Of a DNA stretch of 6,743 bases, positions 6,707 to 6,743 are shown piece by piece. The translations under genes and the position numbers were made by a program. The notes beneath the pieces were generated by a model that did no database searches, had not been told where the DNA came from, and worked only from the letters and a program-made list of their open reading frames with translations. Source of the stretch: Desulfuromonadaceae bacterium (GTDB lineage Bacteria > Desulfobacterota > Desulfuromonadia > Desulfuromonadales > Geopsychrobacteraceae). Location of the stretch: NCBI GenBank assembly GCA_030639985.1, contig DAOWKG010000323.1, positions 1-6,743 of the forward strand. The letters run 5' to 3'. Each line of letters starts with the position of its first letter. Position 1 is the stretch's first letter.

Positions 6707-6743
6707 CTGAATACTGCAATATCAAAAAATATTTTAGTGGAAA

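Overview
The window looks like chromosomal DNA from a Gram-negative, respiring bacterium. My best guess is a marine or saline member of the Desulfuromonadales/Geobacter-Pelobacter group (Desulfobacterota). This is inferred from three things: an ispD-ispF-glnS-cysS block of the kind found in that group, a small triheme class III (c7-type) cytochrome, and an NhaD-type sodium/proton antiporter. No taxonomic marker gene is present, so the assignment is tentative.

Layout. On the + strand, positions 2-874 hold the C-terminal two thirds of an NhaD antiporter that enters from the left edge and ends at a strong hairpin terminator. A gene-free stretch of about 600 bp follows (936-1537). It is packed with inverted repeats and reads as a dispersed repeat element rather than a gene. 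It closes with a second hairpin that terminates the convergent minus-strand cytochrome gene (1538-1864).

Everything from 1538 to 6613 is on the minus strand. In transcription order it is ispD, ispF, glnS, cysS and the triheme cytochrome. ispD and ispF overlap by 4 bp (ATGA) and are surely co-translated. The other three junctions have gaps of 134, 141 and 155 bp. The first two each carry a different imperfect palindromic repeat. The third carries a perfect 14-bp palindrome and a TATAAT box ahead of the cytochrome gene.

Function. IspD and IspF catalyse the third and fifth steps of the MEP isoprenoid pathway; the intervening kinase IspE is not here. GlnRS and CysRS charge tRNA-Gln and tRNA-Cys. 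These four are housekeeping enzymes with intact catalytic motifs. The cytochrome is a predicted periplasmic electron carrier, and NhaD is an inner-membrane ion transporter; neither has an obvious functional tie to the block. I see no defence system, CRISPR array, insertion sequence with a transposase, tRNA or rRNA. The least explained parts are the non-coding ones: the repeat-rich convergent spacer and the dyads between the operon genes.
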